Positions 18,404-27,335 of a stretch of DNA of 64,000 nucleotides are shown one piece after another. The notes beneath the pieces were generated by a model. The model was not told where the DNA came from, ran no database searches, and was given only the letters and a program-made list of their open reading frames with translations. The translations under genes were made by a program, and so were the position numbers. Origin of the DNA: Bradyrhizobium sp. LTSP885 (lineage in GTDB: Bacteria > Pseudomonadota > Alphaproteobacteria > Rhizobiales > Xanthobacteraceae); contig NZ_JYMT01000011.1 in NCBI RefSeq assembly GCF_000938305.1, positions 1-64,000 of the forward strand, read 5' to 3'. Within the stretch, counting starts at the first letter, position 1. Every line of letters starts with the position of its first letter.

Positions 18404-18544
18404 GCGCGAGCACAGCCTCGCGATTCTCCTTCATCTTCGCAGCTGCATGGACGATTTGTAATCGTCTGTCCGGGCTCGGGCCCGAACGCGCTTCAAACAA
18501 GCTTCGACCAATTGGCAGGCGACCCATCCATCTGGAGATGTCAC

Positions 18545-18877
18545 ATGCCGATCAAATCCAACATCGCCACCTCGGCCCTGGTGGCACTCGCACTGACCGT
18601 CGCAGCAGGCCAGACGCGGCCGGCCGCCGCCGGAGAACTTCATATCGACGGCGGCATGATCGACGGAATCCTCAACAGCGCCCTGGCCGCCAACCGCAGC
18701 TACTACGGCACCGGCGATCCGCGTTGCCCGTTGGTTCACACCTCCGATCACTACGGCCATTATGTCGGCTGGGTTCACACCTGCATGCTGCCGCCGACCA
18801 TCTCGCACGGCGTCCTGCAACTCCGCTCGCCGCGTTTGATCGTGGGCGACGAAGACCGGCGCGCGGCGCGGTGGTGA
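18545..18877 (+). CDS. Secreted small protein of unknown function
   Basis: 110-residue product with a signal peptide (ATSALVALALTVAAGQTRPAA) cleaved near AAAGEL. Mature region carries DPRCPLVHTSDHYGHYVGW and VHTCML, a pair of cysteines and several His/Tyr. A GGAGATGTCAC leader precedes the ATG. It resembles the small secreted protein at 58407 only in general style. It is the last core gene before the tRNA-Arg repeats. Confidence 0.6.
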   Translation: MPIKSNIATSALVALALTVAAGQTRPAAAGELHIDGGMIDGILNSALAANRSYYGTGDPRCPLVHTSDHYGHYVGWVHTCMLPPTISHGVLQLRSPRLIVGDEDRRAARW

Positions 18878-18927
18878 GCGTCGGCACGTGCAGCGACAGC
18901 CGTGGTCACCAAATTGTAGCGTTGAAA

Positions 18928-19014
18928 TGGCGCGCTCGGAGAAATTCGAACTCCCAACCCTCGGAATCGAAATCCGATGCTCTATCCAGCTGAATCCAGC
19001 TGAGCTACGAGCGC
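18928..19014 (-). pseudogene. tRNA-Arg(TCG) remnant with D-loop insertion
   Basis: Reads as a complete tRNA-Arg with encoded CCA on the minus strand, but the D-loop carries a 10-base tandem duplication (GGATTCAGCTGGATA) and the T-stem has a G-to-U change. The acceptor stem GCGCTCG/CGAGCGC is intact and the anticodon loop TTTCGAT is unchanged. Most likely a decayed copy left by integration or duplication at the tRNA locus; function is doubtful. Confidence 0.75.
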
Positions 19015-19127
19015 GTGTGGTTCGGTCGATTACCAGACCTGAGCTGGAACAGCCAGTGACGCCCGGCCTCAGAAGCAGGGATGGCGGCGGCGATCCTGGC
19101 CCGATATAGGCGGCCGAGCTCTGACCG
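19015..19127 (-). repeat. Duplicated tRNA 5' flank plus remnant of a secreted-protein gene
   Basis: The sequence following the tRNA remnant resembles the right flank of the island: GTGTGG...TCGATTA.CAGAC matches 58309-58330, and CCTCAGAAGCAGGGATG to GCGGCCGAGCTCTG (19063-19119) matches the 3' end of the gene at 58407-58697. A copy of the native chromosomal flank is therefore stranded here, 39 kb from the present flank. Confidence 0.65.
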
Positions 19128-19288
19128 GTGACGGTGCACAAAAGAGCAAAGGCGCGTCCACCCAAGACCTTAGGCTCTCGCCTAGACGCGCGGAAGCGCC
19201 TTCAGAGGAATTTAAATCTTGGCGTGCATCATTGATTCATGCGTGATATGGTTGTGAGCGGAGGAGCGCTTTCTCGCGAGGCTTTCAG

Positions 19289-19702
19289 ATGAATCAGATG
19301 AAATGGGTTCGAGGGTTCGTAGTTGGTTTAACGCTGTTTTGTTTGCTCGCTTACGCTCTTGCTGCGATAGGCTTCGGCGTCTCGAAACTTGGGTGGATAC
19401 AACCCTTCGCGACTGACTTTTTTGCTCTGGGCAGCTACCAATTCATGTTCGGGTTGCCCATCTCCGCAGTGGCGGCCGCTGCGATTGTGGTCGTTTTTCA
19501 AGAGGTCGCTCCCCCGAAGAACGAGGGCGGAGATTTGTCGTTCGATGCGTTCGGTGCCAAGTTTTCAGGTCCGGCGGTTCCGGCGACGCTATGGATAGTC
19601 ACCTATTTGGCTCTCGTCGTGTCGATGCTTGCTGTATCGCACACTGATCAACCGCTGGCGCAGCAAAGCCAGTCAGAAGTCGCGTCTAAGCCCGCACACT
19701 AA
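19289..19702 (+). CDS. Three-helix membrane protein, unknown function
   Basis: 137-residue protein with hydrophobic segments at about 9-30, 53-71 and 100-118 and a polar C terminus. No family recognised. Its bases are visibly less GC-rich than the core genes to the left, in keeping with its place between two tRNA-Arg remnants as the only cargo of a very small interval. Confidence 0.55.
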   Translation: MNQMKWVRGFVVGLTLFCLLAYALAAIGFGVSKLGWIQPFATDFFALGSYQFMFGLPISAVAAAAIVVVFQEVAPPKNEGGDLSFDAFGAKFSGPAVPATLWIVTYLALVVSMLAVSHTDQPLAQQSQSEVASKPAH

Positions 19703-19805
19703 CGGCTTGCCAGAGCGTCAAGTACGAATTGTGCCCTGACACCAGTATCGACCAATCCGGTGCAACGTCGGGCTGGCGAAATTGGAGCGTGTTTGGCCGC
19801 GGGGC

Positions 19806-19882
19806 TGGCGCGCTCTGAGAGATTCGAACTCCCGACCCCCGGAATCGAAATCCGATGCTCTATCCAGCTGAGCTACGAGCGC
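19806..19882 (-). tRNA. tRNA-Arg(TCG)-like gene, probably degenerate
   Basis: Minus-strand cloverleaf with encoded CCA, anticodon TCG in loop TTTCGAT, and normal D and T loops. It differs from the intact copy at 23584 by an acceptor mismatch (position 7 G facing A) and a G:U pair closing the anticodon stem. It may still fold, but looks like an older copy. Its 5' flank matches that of the remnant at 18928 and the right end at 58309. Confidence 0.65.
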
Positions 19883-20400
19883 GTGTGGTTCGGTCGATTA
19901 CCAGACCTGAGCCGGACGGAGTTACGGTGACAAGTGCACTTAATCGAGAACGAAGGCGTGTGCGGCCGTCGCAGTGCGAGGTGATGTTGTGCGCTGTTCC
20001 AGGGACAACGATGCGAACGAGGGCAGTTATGCCTGTGTGATGAGCGCCCAGAGGGAGGAGTAGGCAATTAAGTGCACTGGCACCGTAGTTCGCCTTACTG
20101 CATTGCAACTCACTACCGAGCGCGACACTTGAGACGGGATGGTGAGCAGCCATCGCTAGCGGAACGGTGGCGCCGGCCAGCAAATTTGCGATCAGGAGCA
20201 TGCGTGCCTTACGACTCCACACCGAGCCCATCATAGCCATCGCTCCATTTGAACACTGGGGGGCGCTAGGCCGGGTTTGTTTCGGGTCGGCTTCGTGGTC
20301 TGGGAAAATGATTTCGTGGGCCGCCCGGCGGGTTTCTTCTTGCGGTATCGTGCGCTAGCGCTCTAGGCTGCCACCATTACTTGAAAAGGGGAGAGCGGAC
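19883..20400. other. Gene-poor stretch after the second tRNA-Arg copy
   Basis: Begins with about 30 bases of the duplicated tRNA flank (GTGTGGTTCGGTCGATTACC). Short frames on both strands lack start sites and family character. I see no gene here. The last 60 bases are the leader of the cold-shock gene. Confidence 0.5.
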
Positions 20401-20604
20401 GTGGCGACAGGCACTGTGAAGTGGTTCAATCCAGTCAAGGGATTTGGGTTCATCCAACCCGACAGCGGTGGCAAAGACGTATTCGTGCACATCTCGGCGG
20501 TGGAAAAGGCCGGTCTGAGCAGCCTCAATGAGGGTGTCAAGGTGAGCTACGAGGAGAAGGAAAACCGCGGCAAGACGTCCGCGGAGAATCTGAGAGTCGG
20601 CTAG
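20401..20604 (+). CDS. CspA-family cold-shock protein
   Basis: 67-residue single OB-fold RNA chaperone that binds single-stranded nucleic acid. It has both RNP motifs, KGFGFIQP and DVFVHI, and normal length. GTG start at 20401 follows GGGAGAG at proper spacing. The long leader between 20340 and 20400 may fold, as is common for csp mRNAs. Cargo of the second small island. Confidence 0.9.
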   Translation: MATGTVKWFNPVKGFGFIQPDSGGKDVFVHISAVEKAGLSSLNEGVKVSYEEKENRGKTSAENLRVG

Positions 20605-20630
20605 GCCCGATTTGGTTCCGCGATTGCGCT

Positions 20631-20653
20631 CACCGGTTCACGCCGGTGGGTTT
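20631..20653 (+). terminator. Terminator of the cold-shock gene
   Basis: Stem CACCGG/CCGGTG around TTCACG, followed by GGGTTTTCACTTT, 27 bases after the stop. Confidence 0.65.
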
Positions 20654-20721
20654 TCACTTTGTGGCTCCTCGCCTAGCTTCGAATTGCGGCGCCCGCGGGG
20701 TTGAGATCGAGCGCGGAGTTA

Positions 20722-21036
<315 letters not shown>

Positions 21037-21273
21037 CTATTTGGCCGGGTTTCCGTATGATGGCCTGGAATACACGGGCACGTTGCCAATCTTGTGTCCT
21101 TTGTCGTTGATTATGGCAATGCGGCGCTCAGGATCATCTTCGGGCTTATCGAGCGATATGCCTACGGCAAGCACCGTCGCCCTGATGACTGCGGCAATAT
21201 CGTCGTCGCAAACAAAGCCTGTTGGATCAAAAAGCCTGTGGCCGTCTTCAACATCGAAAAAGTAGCGGGGCAT
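21037..21273 (-). CDS. DUF6894-type small protein
   Basis: 78-residue member of a family very common in rhizobia, recognised by the N terminus MPRYFFDVEDGHRLFDPTGF followed by a DDDIAAVIRATVL helix. ATG at 21273 follows a good GGAGG. Function unknown. Confidence 0.75.
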   Translation of the reverse strand: MPRYFFDVEDGHRLFDPTGFVCDDDIAAVIRATVLAVGISLDKPEDDPERRIAIINDKGHKIGNVPVYSRPSYGNPAK

Positions 21274-21337
21274 TGGCAACCTCCAGTTCGCCAAGTTCCG
21301 CCCTACGGCATTGTTCCGAATATCGAGGGTTGCCTCA

Positions 21338-21559
21338 ATGATCAGCGAGGGATTTGTTTCAATTCGGAACGAATGCGGACGCACGGTATTGGGCCATATG
21401 GTGCGAATTGGCAGCAGGACGTGGTCAGTAGCGCAAGTTGCACATTTGACGGCGCTAATTGATGCAGGAACATCGGCCGCGCGTGCCGCTATCGTGTTGA
21501 AACGTTCGATAATTGTCGTACGGGCCAAGGCGCGCAGTCTGGGTAAGGCTTTCAGGTAG
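21338..21559 (+). CDS. Small helix-turn-helix protein (doubtful)
   Basis: 73-residue frame whose second half, RTWSVAQVAHLTALIDAGTS and the following KRSIIVVRAKARSLGKAF, resembles the SANT/GcrA-like mini HTH proteins of Bradyrhizobium. The start is weakly supported, and the N-terminal part lacks family character, so it may be a decayed copy. Confidence 0.4.
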   Translation: MISEGFVSIRNECGRTVLGHMVRIGSRTWSVAQVAHLTALIDAGTSAARAAIVLKRSIIVVRAKARSLGKAFR

Positions 21560-21617
21560 CCTGGCACTCCGCAGCGGGTCATCGCGGAACCGTTTCGCGT
21601 GGTGCAGCTTGGTTTAT

Positions 21618-21959
21618 ATGCACACGTTCGAGACGTCTGATCGAAAAGTCGCGCGGCGCTATCGGTATCATCAACATCGCCGCCAAAAAGCAACCCTGAT
21701 CGTAAAAGGATCGCTCGTCGCGGGACTGGTTCATTCGGTCATGGAAGTTAAATCCAGCACCCCGACGCGCTGGATTATCAAGGTTGTTGCCAATCCGCAC
21801 CGCGCAGCCGGACTGATCCCTCCGTTAGGCCCCGGTCCGACCGGTGCTGTCTCTGTTCGGACGCTCGCTCTGACAAATGGGAGAGTGGTGAAAACTGACC
21901 AGTCGCGCATGGCTGTGTGTGATCAACTGAAGGTGGAATGTTGCTTAGTCGCGAGATAG
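21618..21959 (+). CDS. Hypothetical protein (doubtful)
   Basis: 113-residue frame beginning MHTFETSDRKVARRYRYHQH with a strongly basic N terminus and then IVKGSLVAGLVHSVMEVK and RWIIKVV, which reads like a small beta-rich domain. The last third is low in structure. No clear ribosome site. Possibly a real rhizobial small protein with a frayed C terminus. Confidence 0.35.
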   Translation: MHTFETSDRKVARRYRYHQHRRQKATLIVKGSLVAGLVHSVMEVKSSTPTRWIIKVVANPHRAAGLIPPLGPGPTGAVSVRTLALTNGRVVKTDQSRMAVCDQLKVECCLVAR

Positions 21960-22079
21960 CGCCATTCCCCAGACGGCCCCAGCGCTCGCCAGCCCCGGCG
22001 CCGGGGCCGGTCTGCCTCCTGGAACATTTGTGGCTGATAAATTCCCATTTGTGAGAAGCGCCCGAGCTTCAAGCAATCG

Positions 22080-22358
22080 ATGAGGTGCATACTGGCAAGC
22101 CAACGATTCAGACGATGGTCTCCCGGTGACGACGTGCGGCTTTTGATGATGGAGGCGGCCGAAATTCATCCAAGGGAGACAGGGAGGGCGCTCGGACGAA
22201 CCGAGGTCGCGATTGGTCTTCGTCGCGCCGTGCTCGCCAAAAGGCAGCCCGCGGATGGGGCTACCGAGTTGTTCTTTGGCAGCAACGAACACCGCTTCGG
22301 GTCGCCAAGTCCGGCCATCTGTTGGATCAGCGACCTTGGTTTCGTCAGCGTGAAGTAA
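22080..22358 (+). pseudogene. Remnant of a SANT/GcrA-like protein
   Basis: FRRWSPGDDVRLLMMEAAEI and GRALGRTEVAIGLRRAVLAK match the DNA-binding pattern of small Myb-like rhizobial proteins. The remaining sequence has no family character, so the gene is probably decayed. Confidence 0.4.
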
Positions 22359-22397
22359 GCCAGCCTCGACTTGTTCGGCGCTGAAGCGGCCTCCTTC

Positions 22398-22487
22398 CTA
22401 CATGTTGAAGATTATCCGAGACGCCAAGATCACCGAAAAGACGCCTAGTCCGATGATGGCGATACTCAAAATGCGGTCGGCTACCAT
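22398..22487 (-). CDS. 29-aa single-helix membrane peptide
   Basis: Frame MVADRILSIAIIGLGVFSVI plus nine residues is almost entirely one transmembrane helix. It follows an AGGGGG site with correct spacing. It belongs to a recurrent type in this window (see 26132, 33468, 35619 and 52665). Confidence 0.5.
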   Translation of the reverse strand: MVADRILSIAIIGLGVFSVILASRIIFNM

Positions 22488-22773
22488 GACGCCCCCTTGA
22501 TTGCAAATTTACTTCGCGAGCTTCGGAATCATCTGCCCGTGGTGATTTTCGTGAGGGATCGCGCTGCTTGCCTTTTCAGGCTTGTGCTCGAACGCCGCAA
22601 CCCTGCAACCGCCTTGCCAAACCTCAACGTCATGCCCGTTAACTAGCTGCTTGGTTTATTCTTTGGCGCTCTCGTCTTCTTCGCAGAGGAAGTCGATACG
22701 CCTTCGTACATGGCCGTTCGAACCCAAGATGTAGGCGCGGTACTCTGGCATCTAAAATTCCCTTGGGACGGCC

Positions 22774-22980
22774 TTACTGCTCTGTCGGTTGAACGTAGGC
22801 CGGGAGATCGCGGGGGTAATAGCTTGTCCGGCCTTTGTCCCATCGAACTTTGATTTGACGCCCTACCTCGACAATGGTGCCCATCTTACCAGCATCCTTA
22901 TGCAAGAGGCGCTGGCCTGCTTGCCAGCCGAAGTTGTGCGGATGCGCTTGAGGGCTCGGCCGGGGCATTGCACGCGGCAT
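22774..22980 (-). CDS. Small beta-barrel (KOW/SH3-like) protein
   Basis: 68 residues with FGWQAGQRLLHKDAGKMGTI and VGRQIKVRWDKGRTSYYPRD, resembling short SH3-like rhizobial proteins with a G-x-I-V-E-V turn. Adjacent to the following gene, whose stop lies at the same base. Start uncertain; the core may begin nearer FGWQAG. Confidence 0.5.
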   Translation of the reverse strand: MPRAMPRPSPQAHPHNFGWQAGQRLLHKDAGKMGTIVEVGRQIKVRWDKGRTSYYPRDLPAYVQPTEQ

Positions 22981-23189
22981 TAGATGGGCGCTTGCAATTG
23001 GCTGTGAAGCCAGCCGTTCGTTTTCGTAGATTTCATTGGCTCAGCGAGATCGGCGACGATCTGGTGCATGTCCCTGCATGCGGAGCACTCAAAAGTTCGG
23101 ATTTGAAAACCCCAGCGGCCGGGCGTGATATGTACCAGCGTCGTTGCGGCTCGACATACTGGGCATAACGATCCGAAATGGTGGGACAT
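22980..23189 (-). CDS. Zinc-ribbon small protein
   Basis: 69 residues with CPVCRAAT and CSACRDMH, a four-cysteine zinc ribbon separated by HITPGRWGFQIRTFE. This layout is familiar from Bradyrhizobium genomes, often in several copies; function unknown. It is transcribed with the 68-aa gene directly downstream. Confidence 0.65.
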   Translation of the reverse strand: MSHHFGSLCPVCRAATTLVHITPGRWGFQIRTFECSACRDMHQIVADLAEPMKSTKTNGWLHSQLQAPI

Positions 23190-23583
23190 GTTGCTCGCCT
23201 TGATCAGGCGGGAGCACTACGCTCTCAGTCACCGGCAAACGCCAATTGTAGGGCGATGATGGAGACGGCTTGGACCGGCGGAAACTCCAGCGCTGTTCCA
23301 TTTTGCTCACTTTCTGAAAATTCACGAACTGGTCGAGCCGATGGGCTCGCTTGCGTGCCTCAGTCGCCCTCTCCGCTGCTGCACGGACCGACGCACCGTA
23401 GATTGACTCCGCGATCTCGTGCCCATGGAGGACGTAATTGACCGCCTGACACCGAAGAGATAACAACCAGTTTCCAAGCTCCTCTCTATCCAAGGCAATT
23501 GCTGCAAATCCTTGCAGTACAGGAGCTTTTTGAACTCTGGGAAGGGGGCCGCCCGGCGGTCCGAAGGGCTGCGAGGGCGGGCT

Positions 23584-23660
23584 TGGCGCGCTCGGAGAGA
23601 TTCGAACTCCCGACCCTCGGAATCGAAATCCGATGCTCTATCCAGCTGAGCTACGAGCGC
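23584..23660 (-). tRNA. tRNA-Arg (anticodon TCG)
   Basis: Complete minus-strand cloverleaf: acceptor GCGCTCG/CGAGCGC, D-stem GCTC/GAGC, anticodon stem TCGGA/TCCGA with loop TTTCGAT (TCG reads CGA), T-stem GGGAG/CTCTC with TTCGAAT, discriminator G and encoded CCA at 23584-23586. It is the only perfect copy in the window. Its 5' half is part of the 42-bp repeat that bounds the island, so the present 5' flank (promoter side) belongs to the island. Confidence 0.93.
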
Positions 23661-23662
23661 GT
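23621..23662. repeat. Attachment core, left end of the island (attL)
   Basis: 42-bp sequence covering the anticodon loop to the 5' end of tRNA-Arg plus GT. It is repeated exactly at 58269-58310; homology ends abruptly on both sides. This is the expected product of site-specific integration by a tyrosine recombinase into a tRNA gene. Confidence 0.88.
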
Positions 23663-23699
23663 AAGTGATTTCAATGGGTTAGCAGAAAGAGCTAAATTT

Positions 23700-23717
23700 T
23701 TGGCTCTTTTTTGGCTC
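23700..23717. promoter_or_regulatory. Paired TTGGCTC arm-type integrase sites, left end
   Basis: Two TTGGCTC direct repeats at 23700-23706 and 23711-23717 (TTGGCTCTTTTTTGGCTC), 38 bases inside the attL core. The same pair occurs at the other end (58131-58147) next to the integrase start. Placement and symmetry suggest arm-type binding sites for the integrase N-terminal domain. Confidence 0.65.
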
Positions 23718-23812
23718 TCCCGTTGCCTATGCGTTCTGGCGCCAAGCGTCAAACCGCCGCAGGTAATTCGCACTTAGCGAATTCCTTTTCAAGCGGCTTC
23801 CAACAGAGGCTG

Positions 23813-24727
23813 TTATCCAGCCTTCCGGCGCCCCGTAGCCCGCTCAGGCTTGGCCGCCTTCTTTGCTGCGGGCTTCTTCCCCTCGATCGGGAGCAGCATT
23901 TCCTTCTGGCCGGCAGCGGCTTTGCGGGGCTTCTTGCCTTTGCTCGGCGGCGCCTCGCTGGCGATGCTCTTCTTGAGTGCGTCCATGAGATCCACCACGT
24001 TCTCACCGCGCGGGCGCGCCTTAGCGGTAATGGTCTTGCCGCTGCGCTTGGCGTTGATGAGTTCCGTCAGTGCCTCTTCGTAGTGGTCCTCGAATTTCTC
24101 AGGATCAAAATCGGCCGCCTTCTGGTTGACGATATGCTTTGCCAAATCGAGCATGTCCTTCGTGACTTTCACGTCCTGGATCTCGTCGAAATACTCCTTC
24201 TCGCTCCGGACTTCGTAGGGATATCGCAAGAGCGTGCCCATGAGCCCTTTGTCGAGGGGCTCTAAGCTGATGATGTGCTCGCGATTGGTTAGGACGACGC
24301 GGCCAATGGCGACCTTGTCCATGCTGCGGATGGTCTCGCGGATGACTGCAAAGGCGTCGTGTCCGACTTTGCCGTCAGGGACCAAGTAATACGGACGGAT
24401 GAGATAGCGCGGGTCTATATCGCTCTTCGGCACAAACTCATCGATATCGATGGTCCGGGTGGATTCGAGAGCGATGTTCTCAAGCTCGTCCTTCGACACT
24501 TCAATGTAGGTGTCGGTGTCGACCTTGTATCCCTTGGTGATGTCCTCGCTAGCAACTTCCTCGCCAGTGTCGGCATCTACCTTCATGTACTTGATGCGAT
24601 GGCCGGTATTCTTATTGATCTGGTTGAAGCTGATCTTCTCGGAATCAGAAGTGGCCGGGTACAAAGCGACCGGACAGGTAACAAGCGAAAGGCGTAAAAA
24701 GCCTTTCCAGTTGGCGCGGGGGGCCAT
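23813..24727 (-). CDS. ku: Ku protein (non-homologous end joining)
   Basis: Bacterial Ku forms a ring on DNA ends and recruits LigD for non-homologous end joining. The 304-residue protein has the single Ku core (MAPRANWKGFLRLSLVTCPV, then LEPLDKGLMGTLLRYPYEVR and ELINAKRSGK) and a long Lys/Ala-rich C-terminal tail (from about 255) that can bind DNA. No LigD is seen nearby, so it would work with a chromosomal ligase. It is the first cargo gene inside the island; rhizobia often carry several ku copies. Confidence 0.92.
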   Translation of the reverse strand: MAPRANWKGFLRLSLVTCPVALYPATSDSEKISFNQINKNTGHRIKYMKVDADTGEEVASEDITKGYKVDTDTYIEVSKDELENIALESTRTIDIDEFVPKSDIDPRYLIRPYYLVPDGKVGHDAFAVIRETIRSMDKVAIGRVVLTNREHIISLEPLDKGLMGTLLRYPYEVRSEKEYFDEIQDVKVTKDMLDLAKHIVNQKAADFDPEKFEDHYEEALTELINAKRSGKTITAKARPRGENVVDLMDALKKSIASEAPPSKGKKPRKAAAGQKEMLLPIEGKKPAAKKAAKPERATGRRKAG

Positions 24728-25413
24728 TCAAATACTCCAAACGCTACAGAACCCGGATTCAAGACGAACGAGGTCCGTTGGTTCCGACAACTGGTTGGGT
24801 GTTTTTTTGCTGCCGGCACACCAATCGTAGCGGCTTGCCAGTGGGGTCCAAATTCGGACACCCGCGACGGGGAATTAGGACACTCCCAATGTCGGGAGTC
24901 AGACCGACACCGCGTCGAACTCGTGTTTAGCTTGATTAGTGACGGGATAGGTGGAGACGCCTGCGTCGTCCAAGTGAAGGACGGCCCCAGCCATTGCCCC
25001 AGCCCCCAGTGCTGGGGCCGCCTCTTTGAGCGCACCCGACAACACAACGCCGCCCGCTTGAAAAGATTGCAGACGGCGCCGGTCCTAGCCCCGGGAAGGT
25101 GATCGTAAAATCCCGATATGAGTGTGTCAGCACACCCCGCGCAAAGGTTCATGGCCCAGATGGGTCAGGGGAGACGGTTGCAAGGTCATAAGTCCCGGGC
25201 TGGGGATAGGATTGAAGCGGGGATTGCCTCCCTGCTCATAGTCGGCAACACGTTCGCCGTAACAAGCCCCCTGGCAGTGATCCCGGCCCGACCATAGCGC
25301 GCGGCTGATCGCGCTAGGCTACATGGTCGATCTATCGGGCAGGCTGCGAATGACCACTCCGGGCGGAATGCGGATATATGCTGGACAGCTCGCCAGCTGA
25401 GGCGGCCTTACTT
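24728..25413. other. Intergenic stretch without a supported gene
   Basis: Upstream region of ku. It contains one inverted repeat (CCCCAGCCCCCAGTGCTGGGG, about 25000-25020). Frames present are short and without ribosome sites. Confidence 0.5.
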
Positions 25414-25611
25414 CTATTCCGGTGCCCTAAGCCCGGGTGATGAAAGCCAGTCATTGACGTGAAAAGCGGTTTCGGCCTGGCGAGCCTTGCGAAGAAGTTC
25501 GTCCCGTTCGGATCCGGGCGGCAATTTTTCGGCCTCTGTTCGGAGACGCTTGGCTTCCTGATCGAGACGTTCTGGGAAAGTCAGAATGTGTTTGAAACGA
25601 CGACGCTGCAT
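25414..25611 (-). CDS. Small rhizobial hypothetical protein
   Basis: 65 residues, strongly helical and charged (FPERLDQEAKRLRTEAEKLP and RDELLRKARQAETAFHVNDW), ending WLSSPGLRAPE. This small family recurs in Bradyrhizobium genomes. Function unknown. Confidence 0.7.
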   Translation of the reverse strand: MQRRRFKHILTFPERLDQEAKRLRTEAEKLPPGSERDELLRKARQAETAFHVNDWLSSPGLRAPE

Positions 25612-25809
25612 GACACACCTCTTGGCTTCCGGGTCCTAACCGTTGGGTTCCAGAGTTTCGATCCTATTATGCCGAAATCGCCCGGTCTGTTCAATTGTGA
25701 ACAGAATCAAACTAGGCCACCAGGGGTCGAAACAGGCCAGGACCCCAACTGAGGCGGCCTTCGACTTCTGTCAAATTGCGCGCGGCGCTTGGAGGTCTAA
25801 GGTGATCGC

Positions 25810-25935
25810 ATGCGTGGGGCGATCATCATAACCGTGGCGGGGTTTTTGGCGTTGGCGTCCGCTCTGCAGCATGGGCGTCAAACGACTATCATGCCAACGC
25901 AGCCGCTTCCCCCGGTGAACGTGCCTGACAAATAG
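25810..25935 (+). CDS. 41-aa exported or membrane peptide
   Basis: MRGAIIITVAGFLALASALQ is a signal-peptide-like helix; the rest is a Pro-rich tail (PTQPLPPVNVPDK). AAGG lies a little upstream of the ATG. Overlaps the 3' end of the convergent gene at 25889 by 47 bases. Low certainty. Confidence 0.45.
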   Translation: MRGAIIITVAGFLALASALQHGRQTTIMPTQPLPPVNVPDK

Positions 25936-26119
25936 CCCCAGCCAACCGAGGCGTCCTTGCTTGCCTAGCTCTGTTTCTTAGGGTGGGCTCGCTCGGGCTA
26001 GGTTTACAGGGGGCGTGAGGCGCGTCAAAGAATATGATTATTTGTCGGCAAGTGTCGCACTGGAAGGTGCGACCGAGCGGTTTCATGGGCAGGCTGCATA
26101 CCGGGCAAAGGGGCGACAT
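25889..26119 (-). CDS. Small zinc-ribbon-like protein
   Basis: 76 residues starting MSPLCPVCSLPMKPLGRTFQ with a second pair CDTC, i.e. two CxxC units. The C-terminal half is low complexity. It begins 12 bases after the stop of a 39-aa membrane peptide gene and is probably co-transcribed with it. Confidence 0.6.
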   Translation of the reverse strand: MSPLCPVCSLPMKPLGRTFQCDTCRQIIIFFDAPHAPCKPSPSEPTLRNRARQARTPRLAGAICQARSPGEAAALA

Positions 26120-26131
26120 TGGGTCCCAGCC

Positions 26132-26251
26132 TTACTGGACGAATGCACCCGTGAGCATCGCCGCAGCGAATAACATCGCGCCGATGATCGCGACGCTCAG
26201 ACAGATGCGTGCTCGAACCAAATACGAATCGGGGTGGGGGCGCTCGATCAC
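26132..26251 (-). CDS. 39-aa single-helix membrane peptide
   Basis: GTG-started frame VIERPHPDSYLVRARICLSV followed by AIIGAMLFAAAMLTGAFVQ, one transmembrane helix with a cytoplasmic charged N terminus. A strong AGGAG lies eight bases upstream. Same type as other short peptides in the islands. Confidence 0.6.
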   Translation of the reverse strand: MIERPHPDSYLVRARICLSVAIIGAMLFAAAMLTGAFVQ

Positions 26252-26515
26252 GTCAGGCTCCTCTTATCCGTTACGCAGGAGGCTGCCTGTTAACGCGAAC
26301 GAAAATGCGCGGTTCCTGATGCCTATATAAATGGCTATGCACCTATCAGTGCATATAGGGGAACGAAGGCTCAGTAGTCTTACCGAGAACGTCGCCTAAC
26401 CAATTCAGGCCACTGCAAAAATCAACTTAGGCCCCTAGAGGATAAAAAAGCCAGCACGGGCTTGCCAGTAAGAACATTTAGTGAACAAATATTGCGACTA
26501 ACTCTGAGGCTGGCT

Positions 26516-26746
26516 ATGGAACTGGACCACATCCGAAATGAAATCGAGCGCATGCGGACCCAGGTGGGGCGGCAGCGTGGAGAAATCCGCCAGCTGCAGC
26601 GGGCAGGGATACCTACAGCCGCGGCCGAAGCGCTGCTAGAGCGAATGCTCAACAAGATCGATGCGCTTTGTGCGGAGCGGGACAAGTTGAAGCGCGAGCT
26701 TCCTGCTCCCTCGAAAGGGAAAGTTTTGGGTGGCCGCCAATGGTGA
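26516..26746 (+). CDS. Small coiled-coil rhizobial protein
   Basis: 76 residues, almost all helical: MELDHIRNEIERMRTQVGRQ, then AGIPTAAAEALLERMLNKID. Members of this small family are common in Bradyrhizobium. ATG at 26516 is preferred over an upstream start at 26462. The sequence to 26922 continues in a weak frame that I do not support as a gene. Confidence 0.65.
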   Translation: MELDHIRNEIERMRTQVGRQRGEIRQLQRAGIPTAAAEALLERMLNKIDALCAERDKLKRELPAPSKGKVLGGRQW

Positions 26747-26964
26747 GCGAGCCTCTCAAGTACTTCCAAGACGAAGCCAATCCTCCGCCGTGGATTAAAG
26801 TTTTGGCGGAGGTCCGGCACTTAGCGGCCAGGGAAGGGCTATCAGCACGTCCAAGCGATTATTGTGGCCATAGATCAGTACGCGGAAAAGGCGCTCGGCA
26901 ATCGAAACTACTTCTTAAATAGGCCCTACAGTATTGGCGGCCGTGGCGGAGAGGCAGAGAAGCT

Positions 26965-27153
26965 GTGAGCGACGATCAGTGGTTACCGGAGACCGAGGCG
27001 ACCAAAAGCACATCGGTGGTGAGGATAGACCGCCGGCCACTATCCGAGCGATCGAAGTTGAGCGACCGCGGCCTGGTCGATTTTCGGCGCGTCTGCGACC
27101 AGATGGGTGTTCTCGATCGCGCGACGGATACTATCCTTCCTAGGAAAGAATGA
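26965..27153 (+). CDS. Hypothetical small protein (doubtful)
   Basis: 62 residues starting MSDDQWLPETEATKSTSVVR, with a charged helical second half (LSDRGLVDFRRVCDQMGVLD). No family recognised; start codon GTG. Listed because it fits the gap between better genes and has plausible composition. Confidence 0.35.
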   Translation: MSDDQWLPETEATKSTSVVRIDRRPLSERSKLSDRGLVDFRRVCDQMGVLDRATDTILPRKE

Positions 27154-27335
27154 GCACGCCGCTCGACCACCATTTCATTCCAGCTTTCTTCCTCGCGTAG
27201 TGGCCTTGGGCGAACGGAAAAGCTGACCGAATTCCTGGAGGAATTTGAACATTATTCTTCGAAACCTCGTAAGAACTCAGGAACAGGATCGGGCCAAAGT
27301 TACTATCGACGCAACCGCATCGGTGGTGGCTGTTC

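Noticed and set aside
18431-19165. 244-codon minus-strand frame spanning the tRNA remnant
   Set aside because: It runs through a tRNA remnant and the antisense of a secreted-protein gene; its middle part is only the remnant of the 58407 gene.
23089-23493. 134-codon minus-strand frame overlapping the zinc-ribbon gene
   Set aside because: Its second half is a shadow of the better supported gene at 22980-23189; the first half may be a decayed piece but has no recognisable family.
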